This document shows, piece after piece, positions 1-7,461 of a stretch of DNA of 18,726 bases. The stretch comes from JBPBQZ01 sp050955105. Lineage in GTDB: Bacteria; Pseudomonadota; Gammaproteobacteria; Burkholderiales; Burkholderiaceae. The number at the start of each line of letters is the position of its first letter. Positions within the stretch are counted from its first letter, which is position 1. The position numbers were made by a program, and so were the translations under genes. The notes beneath the pieces were generated by a model. It was given only the letters and a program-made list of their open reading frames with translations. It was not told the DNA's origin and made no database searches. The stretch spans positions 1-18,726 of the forward strand of contig JBPBQZ010000070.1 in NCBI GenBank assembly GCA_050955105.1, read 5' to 3'.

Positions 1-1647
1 GCCTTTCTCGGCTACGACCCACGCAGCGTGCGCTATCGGGTCACACTGATTGCGGCGGCCTTCGCCGGCCTCGGTGGTTCGCTGGCTGCATTGGTGTTCG
101 AGATCGCCACGCCCGATGCGCTGAGCACACTGCGTTCGGGCGATATAGTCATGATGACCGTGCTCGGCGGCACCGCGCACTGGACTGGGCCTTTGCTTGG
201 CGCCGCAGTGGCCAGCTTGGTCGCCGACGTTCTGCCCGGCTACACGCGCGCCTGGGCCTTCTATCTGGCAGTGGCTTTCGTCGCTGTGGTGCTCGCGCTA
301 GCGCGCCGCGCGCGGGGCAGCGCTGCCGTGTCCCCGGGGAGCATCCCCGGCATTGCCGGCATCGTCGCCGACCAGGCAAAGACCGTGCTGGCACTGCGCC
401 GCGTGTCAGCCGCCACGCGGCCCGCCGCGACGTTGCGGCTTTGCCGCGCTTACGGCCAGGTGCTGCTCTCGCTCGGGATGGTGGCGGCAGCGGGCATCAC
501 ACTGGTCGAGCATGTCTACCGGGCTCGACTGGCTGACGACGAGGTGGCGCAGCGCGCATGGCCCGACAGCATGGCAGCGGTCATCGTTGCGCTCGCCGTG
601 CTGGGGGTGGGCGTGCTGTGGCAGCGCAACGCACGCACGCGCTTGCGCAGCGAGGCGGCAGCGGTGCGTGGCGTAGCTGAGTTGACTCGCGCGCGCCTGC
701 TTAGTGAAGCCGCAGCATCGCCTAGCGCGGTTGCGCCGCTGCCGCCTGCTGCTGCGTCGTCGCTTCAAATCGCGATTGCCGACGAGGACGCGAAAGCGCC
801 GGCAGCAAGCCGACAAGTAGCGCATCACGGCGCCGTGGCGGCTGCACTCGGGGCAAATGTCCGTGCCAGGATCGAGCCGAAGCCGCCTCAGGCGCTGGCG
901 CTGACCGTACACAGGTTGCGCATGCATTTCGGCCGTACGCAAGTGCTGGCGGGTGTCGACTTGCAAGTGCGCGCCGGCGAAAAGCTAGCGTTGATCGGTC
1001 CGAACGGCGCCGGGAAGACAACCTTGTTCGATCTGCTTTCACATCGGCTGAAACCCACTGGCGGCGATATCCATCTCGACATGCATCGGCTTGCCGGCGA
1101 AACGCCCCAGGAGCTGGCGCGGCTGGGAGTGGCCCGGACCTTCCAGGTCAGTGGCTTGTTTCAAGGGATGACGGTCTTCGAGCATTTGCGCTGTGCCGTG
1201 GCGGGCAGTTTGCCGACGCGCTACGCATGGCACCGCCCGATTCACGCCTATCTCGAAATAGAGGCGCGCGCATGGCGCGCACTGGAAGCGGTCGGGCTGC
1301 CTCCGGACAGTTTGGCGGGCGAACTGGCCTACGCCGATCAACGCGCATTGGAACTGGCGATGGCCGTGGCTCAAGAGGCGCGCCTGCTGTTGCTCGACGA
1401 ACCGACTGCCGGGATGAATGGCGCCGAGGCGGCGCGGTCGCTGGCCTTGATCGAACGCATCAGCCGTGGACGCACCGTGCTGATGATCGAACACGATATG
1501 GACATCGTATTCAATTTTGCCGACCGTGTGGCGGTGCTGGTGGACGGCGTCATCATTGCCTGCGACGTGCCGGCGCGCGTACGCGACGATGCGCGGGTAC
1601 GTGATGCCTATCTAGGCGCGCTGAATCTGGACGGTGTCGATGGCTAG
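1..1647 (+). CDS. Fused branched-chain-type ABC transporter permease (LivM) and ATPase (LivG), 5' partial
   Basis: The reading frame is open from base 1, so the start lies upstream; the GTG at 28 is internal. The visible protein, about 548 residues, begins inside a LivM permease domain and ends as a LivG ATPase. LivM-type membrane segments run to about base 310. A linker of about 190 residues follows, holding two more hydrophobic helices (about bases 460-510 and 570-625) and then an Ala-rich stretch. The ATPase has Walker A GPNGAGKTT (from 997), Q-loop TFQVSGLF, signature ELAYADQR, Walker B LLLLDEPTAG and H-loop IEHDM. The family imports branched-chain amino acids or other small carboxylates across the inner membrane with a periplasmic binding protein, which is not visible here. 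The signature departs from LSGGQ; I recall similar forms in other LivG proteins. The 3' end overlaps livF. The substrate is unknown. Confidence 0.9.
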   Translation, partial: AFLGYDPRSVRYRVTLIAAAFAGLGGSLAALVFEIATPDALSTLRSGDIVMMTVLGGTAHWTGPLLGAAVASLVADVLPGYTRAWAFYLAVAFVAVVLALARRARGSAAVSPGSIPGIAGIVADQAKTVLALRRVSAATRPAATLRLCRAYGQVLLSLGMVAAAGITLVEHVYRARLADDEVAQRAWPDSMAAVIVALAVLGVGVLWQRNARTRLRSEAAAVRGVAELTRARLLSEAAASPSAVAPLPPAAASSLQIAIADEDAKAPAASRQVAHHGAVAAALGANVRARIEPKPPQALALTVHRLRMHFGRTQVLAGVDLQVRAGEKLALIGPNGAGKTTLFDLLSHRLKPTGGDIHLDMHRLAGETPQELARLGVARTFQVSGLFQGMTVFEHLRCAVAGSLPTRYAWHRPIHAYLEIEARAWRALEAVGLPPDSLAGELAYADQRALELAMAVAQEARLLLLDEPTAGMNGAEAARSLALIERISRGRTVLMIEHDMDIVFNFADRVAVLVDGVIIACDVPARVRDDARVRDAYLGALNLDGVDG

Positions 1648-2446
1648 TCCCTTGTTCGAGATCTCGGGAATGAGCGCCGGCTATGGCGCCGTGCGCGTGC
1701 TGGATCAGGTTTGCCTGTCAGTCGCCGCAGGAGAAATCGTCATTCTGGCCGGCCGCAACGGTGCGGGTCGCTCGACGCTGGCGCGCGCCGCCATGGGCTT
1801 GCTCGAAGCCAGTGGTGTGGTGCGACTCAATGGCGTCGACCTGAGCACGCAAGCGGCGTTCAGACGCGCGCGCGCCGGCCTCGGATATGTGCCCGAGCGA
1901 CGCGATATCTTCAGTGCTTTGACGGTCGATGAGAATCTGCGGCTCGGCGCGCGCGTGCGCCGCGGGCACGCTTCGCGCTTTACGCGTGACGATGTTTTGC
2001 AACACTTTCCGCCGCTGGCGCGGCGCTTGCAGGCGCCCGCCGGTGCGCTGTCGGGGGGCGAACAGCAGATGCTGGCGCTATGCCGTTCGCTGCTTGGCGA
2101 TCCCGATTTATTGATTGCCGACGAGCCTGCCGAGGGGGTGGCCCCGGCCTATCGGCTGGTGATTGCCGAGTGTTTGCGGGGCTTGGCGGAGCGCGGCATG
2201 GGCATATTGTGGATCGAGCAGCGACTGGGTGCGGCACTCGACGTGGCCACCAGAATCGATGTGATGGGGCACGGCCGCATCGTTTATTCCGGCACACCAG
2301 TCGCGCTGCGCGAACGGCCGGACGTGCTGCGAACGTGGCTGGCGGCGGCGGGTCGTGAAGCGGCGCAACCGGCAGGCTTGGATGACGGCGCTGTCGCAGC
2401 AACGTCGCAAGCTCAGCCCGCGGTAGGATCGTCACATGACAGTTGA
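1640..2446 (+). CDS. ABC transporter ATP-binding protein, LivF type
   Basis: This is the second ATPase of a branched-chain-type importer, expected to pair with the LivG domain just upstream at the inner membrane. I chose the ATG at 1640, which overlaps the upstream gene by 8 bases; an in-frame GTG at 1634 is possible. Counted from that GTG, the Walker A is GRNGAGRST (residues 40-48). Its usual lysine is arginine (CGC codon). The signature LSGGEQQ (139-145) and Walker B LLIADEPAEG (159-168) are normal. The Q-loop position reads GYVPERR and the H-loop position IEQRL, as is usual in LivF. At 268 residues it is about 30 longer than typical LivF, because of an Ala/Gln-rich tail. It overlaps the next gene by 11 bases, so translation is probably coupled. 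Confidence 0.92.
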   Translation: MASPLFEISGMSAGYGAVRVLDQVCLSVAAGEIVILAGRNGAGRSTLARAAMGLLEASGVVRLNGVDLSTQAAFRRARAGLGYVPERRDIFSALTVDENLRLGARVRRGHASRFTRDDVLQHFPPLARRLQAPAGALSGGEQQMLALCRSLLGDPDLLIADEPAEGVAPAYRLVIAECLRGLAERGMGILWIEQRLGAALDVATRIDVMGHGRIVYSGTPVALRERPDVLRTWLAAAGREAAQPAGLDDGAVAATSQAQPAVGSSHDS

Positions 2447-4586
2447 GCATCGAAGTGGTGAAGGGACCTTGAATGGGCCGGGACCTGCGGCGCGTTCTGA
2501 AGCCGCATCCGAACATGCGGTTCACACCGTCACCTATCGGACCGAAGCGAGTGTCGCGCTGATTACCTTCGGCGAGCCGCCCGCGAACGCGCTGACGCCA
2601 GCGGTGCGGGCCGGCGTCATCGCGGCGCTGGTCCGCGCGATCGCCGATCCGCAGATACGCGCAATCGTATTGGCCGGTAGCGGCAGGGGCTTTTCCACGG
2701 GCGTGGAGATTGGCGAGGTGGCGGATGCCGGGCCGGGACCAGCGCGCCGAAGCGACGCCGGCACCGACGCTGGCATCGCTCCCGCGGTGCCGTCCTTGTG
2801 CGAGTTGGTCGACGCGGTCGATAACTGCCCAAAGCCGGTGGTTGCGGCAGTCGGCGGTTTCGCATTGGGCGGCGGCCTGGAATTGGCGCTGGCCGCCCAT
2901 TACCGCTTGGGAACCCGTCACGCGAACCTTGCCTTGCCCGACGTCAAGCTGGGCCTGATGCCTGCTGCCGGCGCCACGCAACGCTTGCCGCGTGCGGTTG
3001 GCCTGGCGGCCGCGCTGGACATGCTGGCCTTCGGCAAGCCGCGCCGCGCCTGGCAGTTCATCGGCACGCCGCTGTTCGCCCATATCTATGAACGCGACGC
3101 GGTCGAACCCGCCTACGACTTCGCCGCGGCGTTGCGCACCGATGCGCCTTTGCCGCGACTGCGCGAGTGGCCGCTGCTGAACGTCGATCGAGCGAATGTG
3201 CATCCGAGCGCGGATCCCAGCGCAAACCTGACCGTGGCCTCACTGATCGCCGCGGCGCGCGCGCAGTTGCCAAATCGGCGCGATCGCTTTCCAGCCGGGC
3301 ACGCCATCGTCGACGCCGTCGAAGCCGGGGTCGCCCTAGGCTTCGACGCGGGCTTGCGTCATGAGCGTGCGCTATACGCGACGCTGATCGCGCTGCCGGC
3401 AAGCCGCGCGTTGCGGCACGCGTTTTTTGCCGAGCGCCGCTTGAGCGACATTCCCGGTGTGCCGCCCGATACGCCGGTACGCGATCTACGCCAGGTTGCC
3501 GTGATCGGCGCAGGCAAGATGGGCGCGGGGATCGCCGCCGCATTGCTGATTGGGCGCTTGCCGGTCTTGCTGATCGATCGCGATGCTGCCGCGTTGGCGA
3601 CTGGGCTCGATGCCGTACGGCGCGCCCTCGATGCTTCGGTGCAAACGGGGCGCTTGCATGCATCCGAATTGCCCAAGAGGTTGGCATTGCTCGGCAGCTA
3701 TAACGGGTCTGCCGATGCAACGTTGCGTAGCGCCGACCTGGTCATTGAAGCCGTCGCGAACACATGGGCAGACAAACGGCGGGCATTTGCCGCCTTCGAG
3801 CAGTATGCGAAGCCTGGCGCCGTGCTTGCGTCGACCAGCGATGCGCCGGATCTCGATGGTCTTGCCGCATCGACCGCGCGCCCGCAAGACATGATCGGTA
3901 TGCACTTCTTCTATCCGGCGCCGTTGACTCGCCTGTTGGAATTGGTGCGCGGTGTCGCCACTGCGGCGGACGTGGTGGCGACGGCGCGACGCCTGGCGGC
4001 ACGTCTTGGCAAGGTCGCGGTGGTCTGTGGCGTCGGCGAGGGCTTTATCGCCGAGCGCATGATGGGACGCTTCTATGAAGGAGCGTACGGCTTGCTGGCG
4101 TACGGACTGTTGCCCGAACAGATCGACGCAGCGCTCGAACGTTTTGGTTTTGCGATGGGACCGTTTCGCTTGAGCGATTTGACCGGCAACGACGTGCTGC
4201 AAGCGCTGCGGCGACGGCGCACGGCGGGCCCGGCTGCGCTCGCTGCAGCGCCCATTGCCGACCGCTTATGTGCAGCCGGCCGGTTGGGGCAAAAAAGTCG
4301 CGCTGGCTGGTATGACTATCCAGCCGACGCGCGCGACCCTCGGCCGTCGCCTTTCGTCGCGTCATTGGTCGCCGCACACCTTCTCGGACGCGATATCGCC
4401 CGCCCACCGGCGGCTATGGACAACGACGAGCGGATCGTCGAGCCCTTGTTGCGCGCATTGGCAGAAGAAGGCCGAGCCATTCTCGATGCCGGTATCGCAC
4501 TGCGCGCGTCCGATATCGACATGGTCTTCCTGGCCGGCTACGGCTTTCCCTTGTGGCGCGGTGGGCCGATGTTCGATATCGGCTAG
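2436..4586 (+). CDS. Fused enoyl-CoA hydratase / 3-hydroxyacyl-CoA dehydrogenase (FadB/FadJ/PimF-like), C-terminally short
   Basis: This bifunctional beta-oxidation enzyme hydrates a 2-enoyl-CoA and oxidises the 3-hydroxyacyl-CoA with NAD. The crotonase domain spans residues 33-205, with GGGLEL holding the first catalytic Glu (E149). The second catalytic position reads LPDVKLG, giving Asp169 where Glu is usual. A Gly/Ala/Asp-rich insertion lies at about 97-117. The dehydrogenase NAD site GAGKMGAGIA is at 358-367, and the catalytic His490 (HFFYP) and Glu502 are present. The protein ends at GGPMFDIG (residue 716); relatives usually continue for roughly 50 more residues after GGPMFYAD. Start: the ATG at 2436 has AGGA at 2425-2428 and overlaps livF by 11 bases. 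Its place in a transporter operon suggests that it processes the imported acid, as pimF does beside dicarboxylate genes; that role is inference. Confidence 0.88.
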   Translation: MTVEHRSGEGTLNGPGPAARSEAASEHAVHTVTYRTEASVALITFGEPPANALTPAVRAGVIAALVRAIADPQIRAIVLAGSGRGFSTGVEIGEVADAGPGPARRSDAGTDAGIAPAVPSLCELVDAVDNCPKPVVAAVGGFALGGGLELALAAHYRLGTRHANLALPDVKLGLMPAAGATQRLPRAVGLAAALDMLAFGKPRRAWQFIGTPLFAHIYERDAVEPAYDFAAALRTDAPLPRLREWPLLNVDRANVHPSADPSANLTVASLIAAARAQLPNRRDRFPAGHAIVDAVEAGVALGFDAGLRHERALYATLIALPASRALRHAFFAERRLSDIPGVPPDTPVRDLRQVAVIGAGKMGAGIAAALLIGRLPVLLIDRDAAALATGLDAVRRALDASVQTGRLHASELPKRLALLGSYNGSADATLRSADLVIEAVANTWADKRRAFAAFEQYAKPGAVLASTSDAPDLDGLAASTARPQDMIGMHFFYPAPLTRLLELVRGVATAADVVATARRLAARLGKVAVVCGVGEGFIAERMMGRFYEGAYGLLAYGLLPEQIDAALERFGFAMGPFRLSDLTGNDVLQALRRRRTAGPAALAAAPIADRLCAAGRLGQKSRAGWYDYPADARDPRPSPFVASLVAAHLLGRDIARPPAAMDNDERIVEPLLRALAEEGRAILDAGIALRASDIDMVFLAGYGFPLWRGGPMFDIG

Positions 4587-4599
4587 CGGCCATCAGCCG

Positions 4600-5571
4600 T
4601 CAGCCATACCGCACGCCGGTAAGTTGCTCGCTGAGTTGCCACAGCCGCTCGGCGCGTGCCGGGTCAATGGCCCAGGGCAGCACGCCGTGCAGTCCCTTCG
4701 GATCGGCCGGCACCGGCACGGCGATATCGCAGTTCTCGCAATAAACGCCGCCCATACCGTCGAGGCGCGGATCGACGGCGCACCAGACGGTGGTTGCCGC
4801 GCCTTGCTCCACGGATTTGTAGAGCGCCGCGATATGCGGCGTAATGTTGCCGTCCGCGTCACGAAAGCCCATGGCCTGCATATCCGCCAGTGCGACGTGG
4901 CGGGTAAGCTCGGTAGCAATCGAGCCAGGATGCACGGAGAACGCGCGCACGCCGCAAGTTTCCCCGCGCAGGTCCAGGCCGAGCGCGAACAGTGCCGTGG
5001 CGGTTTTAGACTGGCCATAGGCCTGCCACTTGTCGTACGCACGCTGCTGGTAATTGGGGTCGTCGAAATCGATATCGGCGAAGCGATGCGCGCCTGAGGA
5101 GATCGCCACCACGCGTGCCTGTCCGGCGCGCAATAGGCTTGGCCATAGCCGACCCACTAGCTGAAAATGCCCGAGGTGATTGGTGGAAAACTGCGATTCG
5201 TAACCGCGTGCGTCGTGCACGAGCGGCGTCGCCATAATGCCGGCGTTGCCGATGAACAGATGCAGTGCCCGGCCAGACGCTGCGAAGTCCCCGGCAAATG
5301 CATCGATCGACGCCGGATCGGCAAGGTCGAGCGTTGCGATTTCAACGCGCGGCAATGTCCGCAGCGCGGCGCGCGCCTTGTCGAGATTACGCGCCGGTAC
5401 GACGACCGTGGCGCCAGCCGCAGCCAGTACGCGCACGGTTTCGAGTCCGATGCCCGCATAGCCGCCGGTGACGATCGCCAGCTTGCCGGATAAATCGGCG
5501 CTACCGAGAGCCTCCTGGGCTGTAGTGGTCTGGCCGAAGCCGGAAGGAAGAGGGCGTTGCGCGGATGACAT
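4600..5571 (-). CDS. Short-chain dehydrogenase/reductase (SDR), NAD(P)-dependent oxidoreductase
   Basis: This is a 323-residue classical SDR with a Rossmann fold. The cofactor motif TGGYAGIG is at residues 35-42, NAG at 109-111 and Asn131 in NHLGH. The active site comprises the Ser pair at 158-159, Tyr185 and Lys189 (YGQSK). The frame stays open upstream to 5817, but the family N-terminus (MSSAQRPLPSGFG) begins at the ATG ending at 5571. That start is preceded by GGGGAA at a suitable distance. It is transcribed divergently from the AraC regulator, which probably controls it. Its 3' end lies 13 bases from the convergent beta-oxidation gene. The substrate cannot be read from sequence; it resembles the larger, WW-domain-oxidoreductase-like SDRs that often carry only a general oxidoreductase name. 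Confidence 0.9.
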   Translation of the reverse strand: MSSAQRPLPSGFGQTTTAQEALGSADLSGKLAIVTGGYAGIGLETVRVLAAAGATVVVPARNLDKARAALRTLPRVEIATLDLADPASIDAFAGDFAASGRALHLFIGNAGIMATPLVHDARGYESQFSTNHLGHFQLVGRLWPSLLRAGQARVVAISSGAHRFADIDFDDPNYQQRAYDKWQAYGQSKTATALFALGLDLRGETCGVRAFSVHPGSIATELTRHVALADMQAMGFRDADGNITPHIAALYKSVEQGAATTVWCAVDPRLDGMGGVYCENCDIAVPVPADPKGLHGVLPWAIDPARAERLWQLSEQLTGVRYG

Positions 5572-5692
5572 GAGGTTCCCCGTTGCGGTGAGCGCGGCAG
5601 CAGCAGGCGGTGCCGCGCGGTGAGAGTATTCTGCGCAGCGCATGCTGGATGATCTATGCTTGGTATCACCACTTAATTGCGCGATCGTCCAA
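5572..5692. promoter_or_regulatory. Divergent control region between SDR and AraC regulator
   Basis: These 121 bases separate the two divergent starts and must carry both promoters. I see no convincing -35/-10 pair on either strand. An imperfect palindrome with core CGATCG, flanked by TTG and CAA, lies at 5677-5692 and abuts the regulator start at 5693. AraC-type proteins more often bind direct repeats, so assigning it as their operator would be speculative. Confidence 0.4.
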
Positions 5693-6640
5693 ATGCCCCA
5701 TGCCGACCCCTTGTCGGAAGTGCTTTCATTGCTGTCCGCCAAGAGCCTGCTGTCGGCCAGCTTGCGCGCCAGCGGCAAATGGTCATTGCAATTCGCCAAT
5801 GAAGATGTGAAGTTCAATGCGGTGATTCACGGGAGCTGCTGGCTGGTTTCTCCGACCTTGGGGGCGCCAGTCAGGCTTGAGGCCGGCGATTGCTTCCTCA
5901 TTACACGCTGCGGCGGCTATGTGCTGTGCAGCGATCGGCAATTGCCCCCGATACCCGCGCGCGAAGTTTTTCCCCCTGACGCGGCCGCATGGCTCAACCC
6001 CGGAGGCGACGATGAATTTTTCGCGATCGGTGGCCGCATTACGCTCGACGAGGCTGACGCGGGCCTGTTGCTCGACGCGCTGCCGCCGATCTTGCATATC
6101 GACGGCCGCGCTCCCGAGGCGCCGGCAATCCGCTGGCTGCTGACGCGGCTTTGTGACGAATGGGCGGGCGCGCGGCCCGGCGGCACGCTGGCCGCCGATC
6201 ACCTGGCGCAGTTGCTGTTCGTTGAGGCCATCCGCGCCTGGCTGCGTTCGGCCAGCGGTCCGACGGCCGGCTGGCTCAACGCCATCAGCGATCGACGCGT
6301 GGGCGCGGCCATGCGCTTGCTGCATAGCGATCCGGCGCGCCGCTGGATGTTGCAGGAGCTCGCCGCGGCGGCAGGTATGTCGCGTTCGAATTTCGCATTG
6401 CGCTTCAAAGAGTTGGCTGGCCGGCCGCCGCTCGACTATTTACTGCGCTGGCGCATGCGCCTCGGCGCCAAGGCGCTGCGCGCAAGCGCCGAGCCGATCT
6501 CGACGATCTCCTTCGCGCTGGGCTATCAGTCGGAAAGCGCCTTCAGCAATGCCTTCAAACGCGTGACCGGCATGGCGCCGCGGCAATATCGGCGCACGCA
6601 CCAACGGCCGGTGGCGCTGTCCGAGCTGGTTGCCCGATGA
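5693..6640 (+). CDS. AraC-family transcriptional regulator with cupin-type N-terminal domain
   Basis: This is a DNA-binding regulator of 315 residues. The N-terminal half (about 5-185) matches the cupin_6/AraC-binding sensor type, with a DPLSEVLSLL start and the stretch HGSCWLV at 46-52. The C-terminal AraC domain holds two helix-turn-helix units, near 219-240 (MLQELAAAAGMSRSNFALRF) and 267-296 (ending at FKRVTGMAPRQYRR). I chose the ATG at 5693 because it begins at the conserved domain start. The in-frame ATG at 5642 would add 17 residues with no family support, and neither has a clear Shine-Dalgarno. The gene diverges from the SDR gene, an arrangement in which the regulator usually controls its neighbour. 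The effector is unknown. Confidence 0.88.
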   Translation: MPHADPLSEVLSLLSAKSLLSASLRASGKWSLQFANEDVKFNAVIHGSCWLVSPTLGAPVRLEAGDCFLITRCGGYVLCSDRQLPPIPAREVFPPDAAAWLNPGGDDEFFAIGGRITLDEADAGLLLDALPPILHIDGRAPEAPAIRWLLTRLCDEWAGARPGGTLAADHLAQLLFVEAIRAWLRSASGPTAGWLNAISDRRVGAAMRLLHSDPARRWMLQELAAAAGMSRSNFALRFKELAGRPPLDYLLRWRMRLGAKALRASAEPISTISFALGYQSESAFSNAFKRVTGMAPRQYRRTHQRPVALSELVAR

Positions 6641-6651
6641 AGGGGGTACAC

Positions 6652-6685
6652 CGGCGCTCGCCAGCCGAGGCTTACGCCGCTTTTT
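6652..6685 (+). terminator. Possible rho-independent terminator after the AraC regulator
   Basis: Just downstream of the AraC stop codon, CGGCG (6652-6656) pairs with CGCCG (6675-6679). The intervening 18 bases contain short GCC/GGC self-complementary segments. One C and then five T residues (6681-6685) follow. The stem is short and the loop long, so this is only a moderate candidate. Its position between the regulator and pncA fits. Confidence 0.4.
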
Positions 6686-6693
6686 CGAGCCGA

Positions 6694-6699
6694 TACAAT
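6694..6699 (+). promoter_or_regulatory. Possible -10 element upstream of the nicotinamidase gene
   Basis: TACAAT matches five of six bases of TATAAT and lies 65 bases upstream of the start at 6765, right after the candidate terminator. No good -35 is seen at the proper spacing (CTTACG or TTACGC only), so the call is tentative. Confidence 0.25.
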
Positions 6700-6764
6700 A
6701 CGGCCTTGAAGCAGCGGTTCAGGCACCGGGCCCATCCGCGTATTTTCAAGATGGCTGACACATC

Positions 6765-7388
6765 ATGACGGATCAACAGGTATTGCTGGCGATCGATCTG
6801 CAAAACGATTTCATGCCGGGCGGCGCGCTTGCGGTGCCGCACGGCGATGAAGTGATTGCTCCCATCAATCGGTTGGCGGCGCACTTTCCGCATATGGTGC
6901 TTACGCAAGACTGGCACCCGGCTACGCACCGCTCGTTTGCTGTGAATCATGCCGGGCGCGCGCCGTTCGACAGTTTCGAGATGCCCTATGGACCGCAGGT
7001 GCTGTGGCCGTCACATTGCGTGCAGGGCACACCGGGCGCGGCGCTGGACGCGCGTCTGCAACGGCGTCACGCGCGCATGCTGATCCGCAAAGGGCACCGG
7101 CCCGAGGTCGACAGCTATTCCGCGTTCGTCGAAGCCGACCGCGTCACGTCGACCGGCCTGGCCGGCTACCTGCGCGAATGTGGCGTCGAGCATGTGTTCT
7201 GCTGCGGCTTGGCGACCGATTTTTGTGTGGCGTTCAGCGCGCTCGATGCGCGTGCCGCGGGCTTCGCGGTCACCATCATCGAAGACGCCTGCCGAGCCAT
7301 CGATCTCGATGGCTCGCTCGAGCAGGCCTGGACGCGCCTGACCGACGCGGGCGTAGCACGCTGCGTGTCGAACCAACTGCTGGACTGA
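6765..7388 (+). CDS. pncA: Nicotinamidase (pyrazinamidase-type, isochorismatase-like hydrolase)
   Basis: It hydrolyses nicotinamide to nicotinate plus ammonia in cytoplasmic NAD salvage. The 207-residue protein closely follows E. coli PncA. It begins LLAIDLQNDFMPGGALAV, with the catalytic triad Asp11, Lys109 (RKGHRPEVDSYSAF) and Cys154 (GLATDFCV). The metal-binding positions are Asp49 and His51 (QDWHP) and His84 (WPSHCVQ). The ATG at 6765 is the only sensible start; the nearby ATG at 6751 runs into a stop after five codons. It probably has its own promoter in the 124-base gap after the AraC gene. The thioesterase gene follows 73 bases downstream on the same strand. Confidence 0.95.
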   Translation: MTDQQVLLAIDLQNDFMPGGALAVPHGDEVIAPINRLAAHFPHMVLTQDWHPATHRSFAVNHAGRAPFDSFEMPYGPQVLWPSHCVQGTPGAALDARLQRRHARMLIRKGHRPEVDSYSAFVEADRVTSTGLAGYLRECGVEHVFCCGLATDFCVAFSALDARAAGFAVTIIEDACRAIDLDGSLEQAWTRLTDAGVARCVSNQLLD

Positions 7389-7461
7389 GCCGCGCTGTTT
7401 TGAAACCCCGGGCGCACCTTTCCTATTGCCAGGCAACGATGTGGTTCAACCACCTTTTCCG

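Noticed and set aside
1387..1416. Possible inactivation of the LivG ATPase because of the non-LSGG signature
   Set aside because: Walker A, Walker B Glu and the H-loop are intact, and loose signatures occur in this family, so it is not a pseudogene.
1980..3203. A 407-codon open frame on the - strand opposite livF and the beta-oxidation gene
   Set aside because: It is antisense to conserved coding sequence and its Arg/Gln-rich composition is that of a shadow frame.
4580..4599. CGGCT/AGCCG inverted repeat between the convergent ends at 4586 and 4600
   Set aside because: The 5-bp stem with a 10-base loop and no T-run is too weak to call a terminator.
4255..5097. A 280-codon + strand frame spanning the junction of the beta-oxidation and SDR genes
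   Set aside because: I considered it as a frameshifted continuation of the shortened enzyme, but it shows no FadB C-terminal motifs and runs antisense through the intact SDR gene.
5572..5817. Upstream extension of the SDR frame (82 more residues)
   Set aside because: It would overlap the AraC gene; the family N-terminus and a GGGGAA site support the start at 5571.
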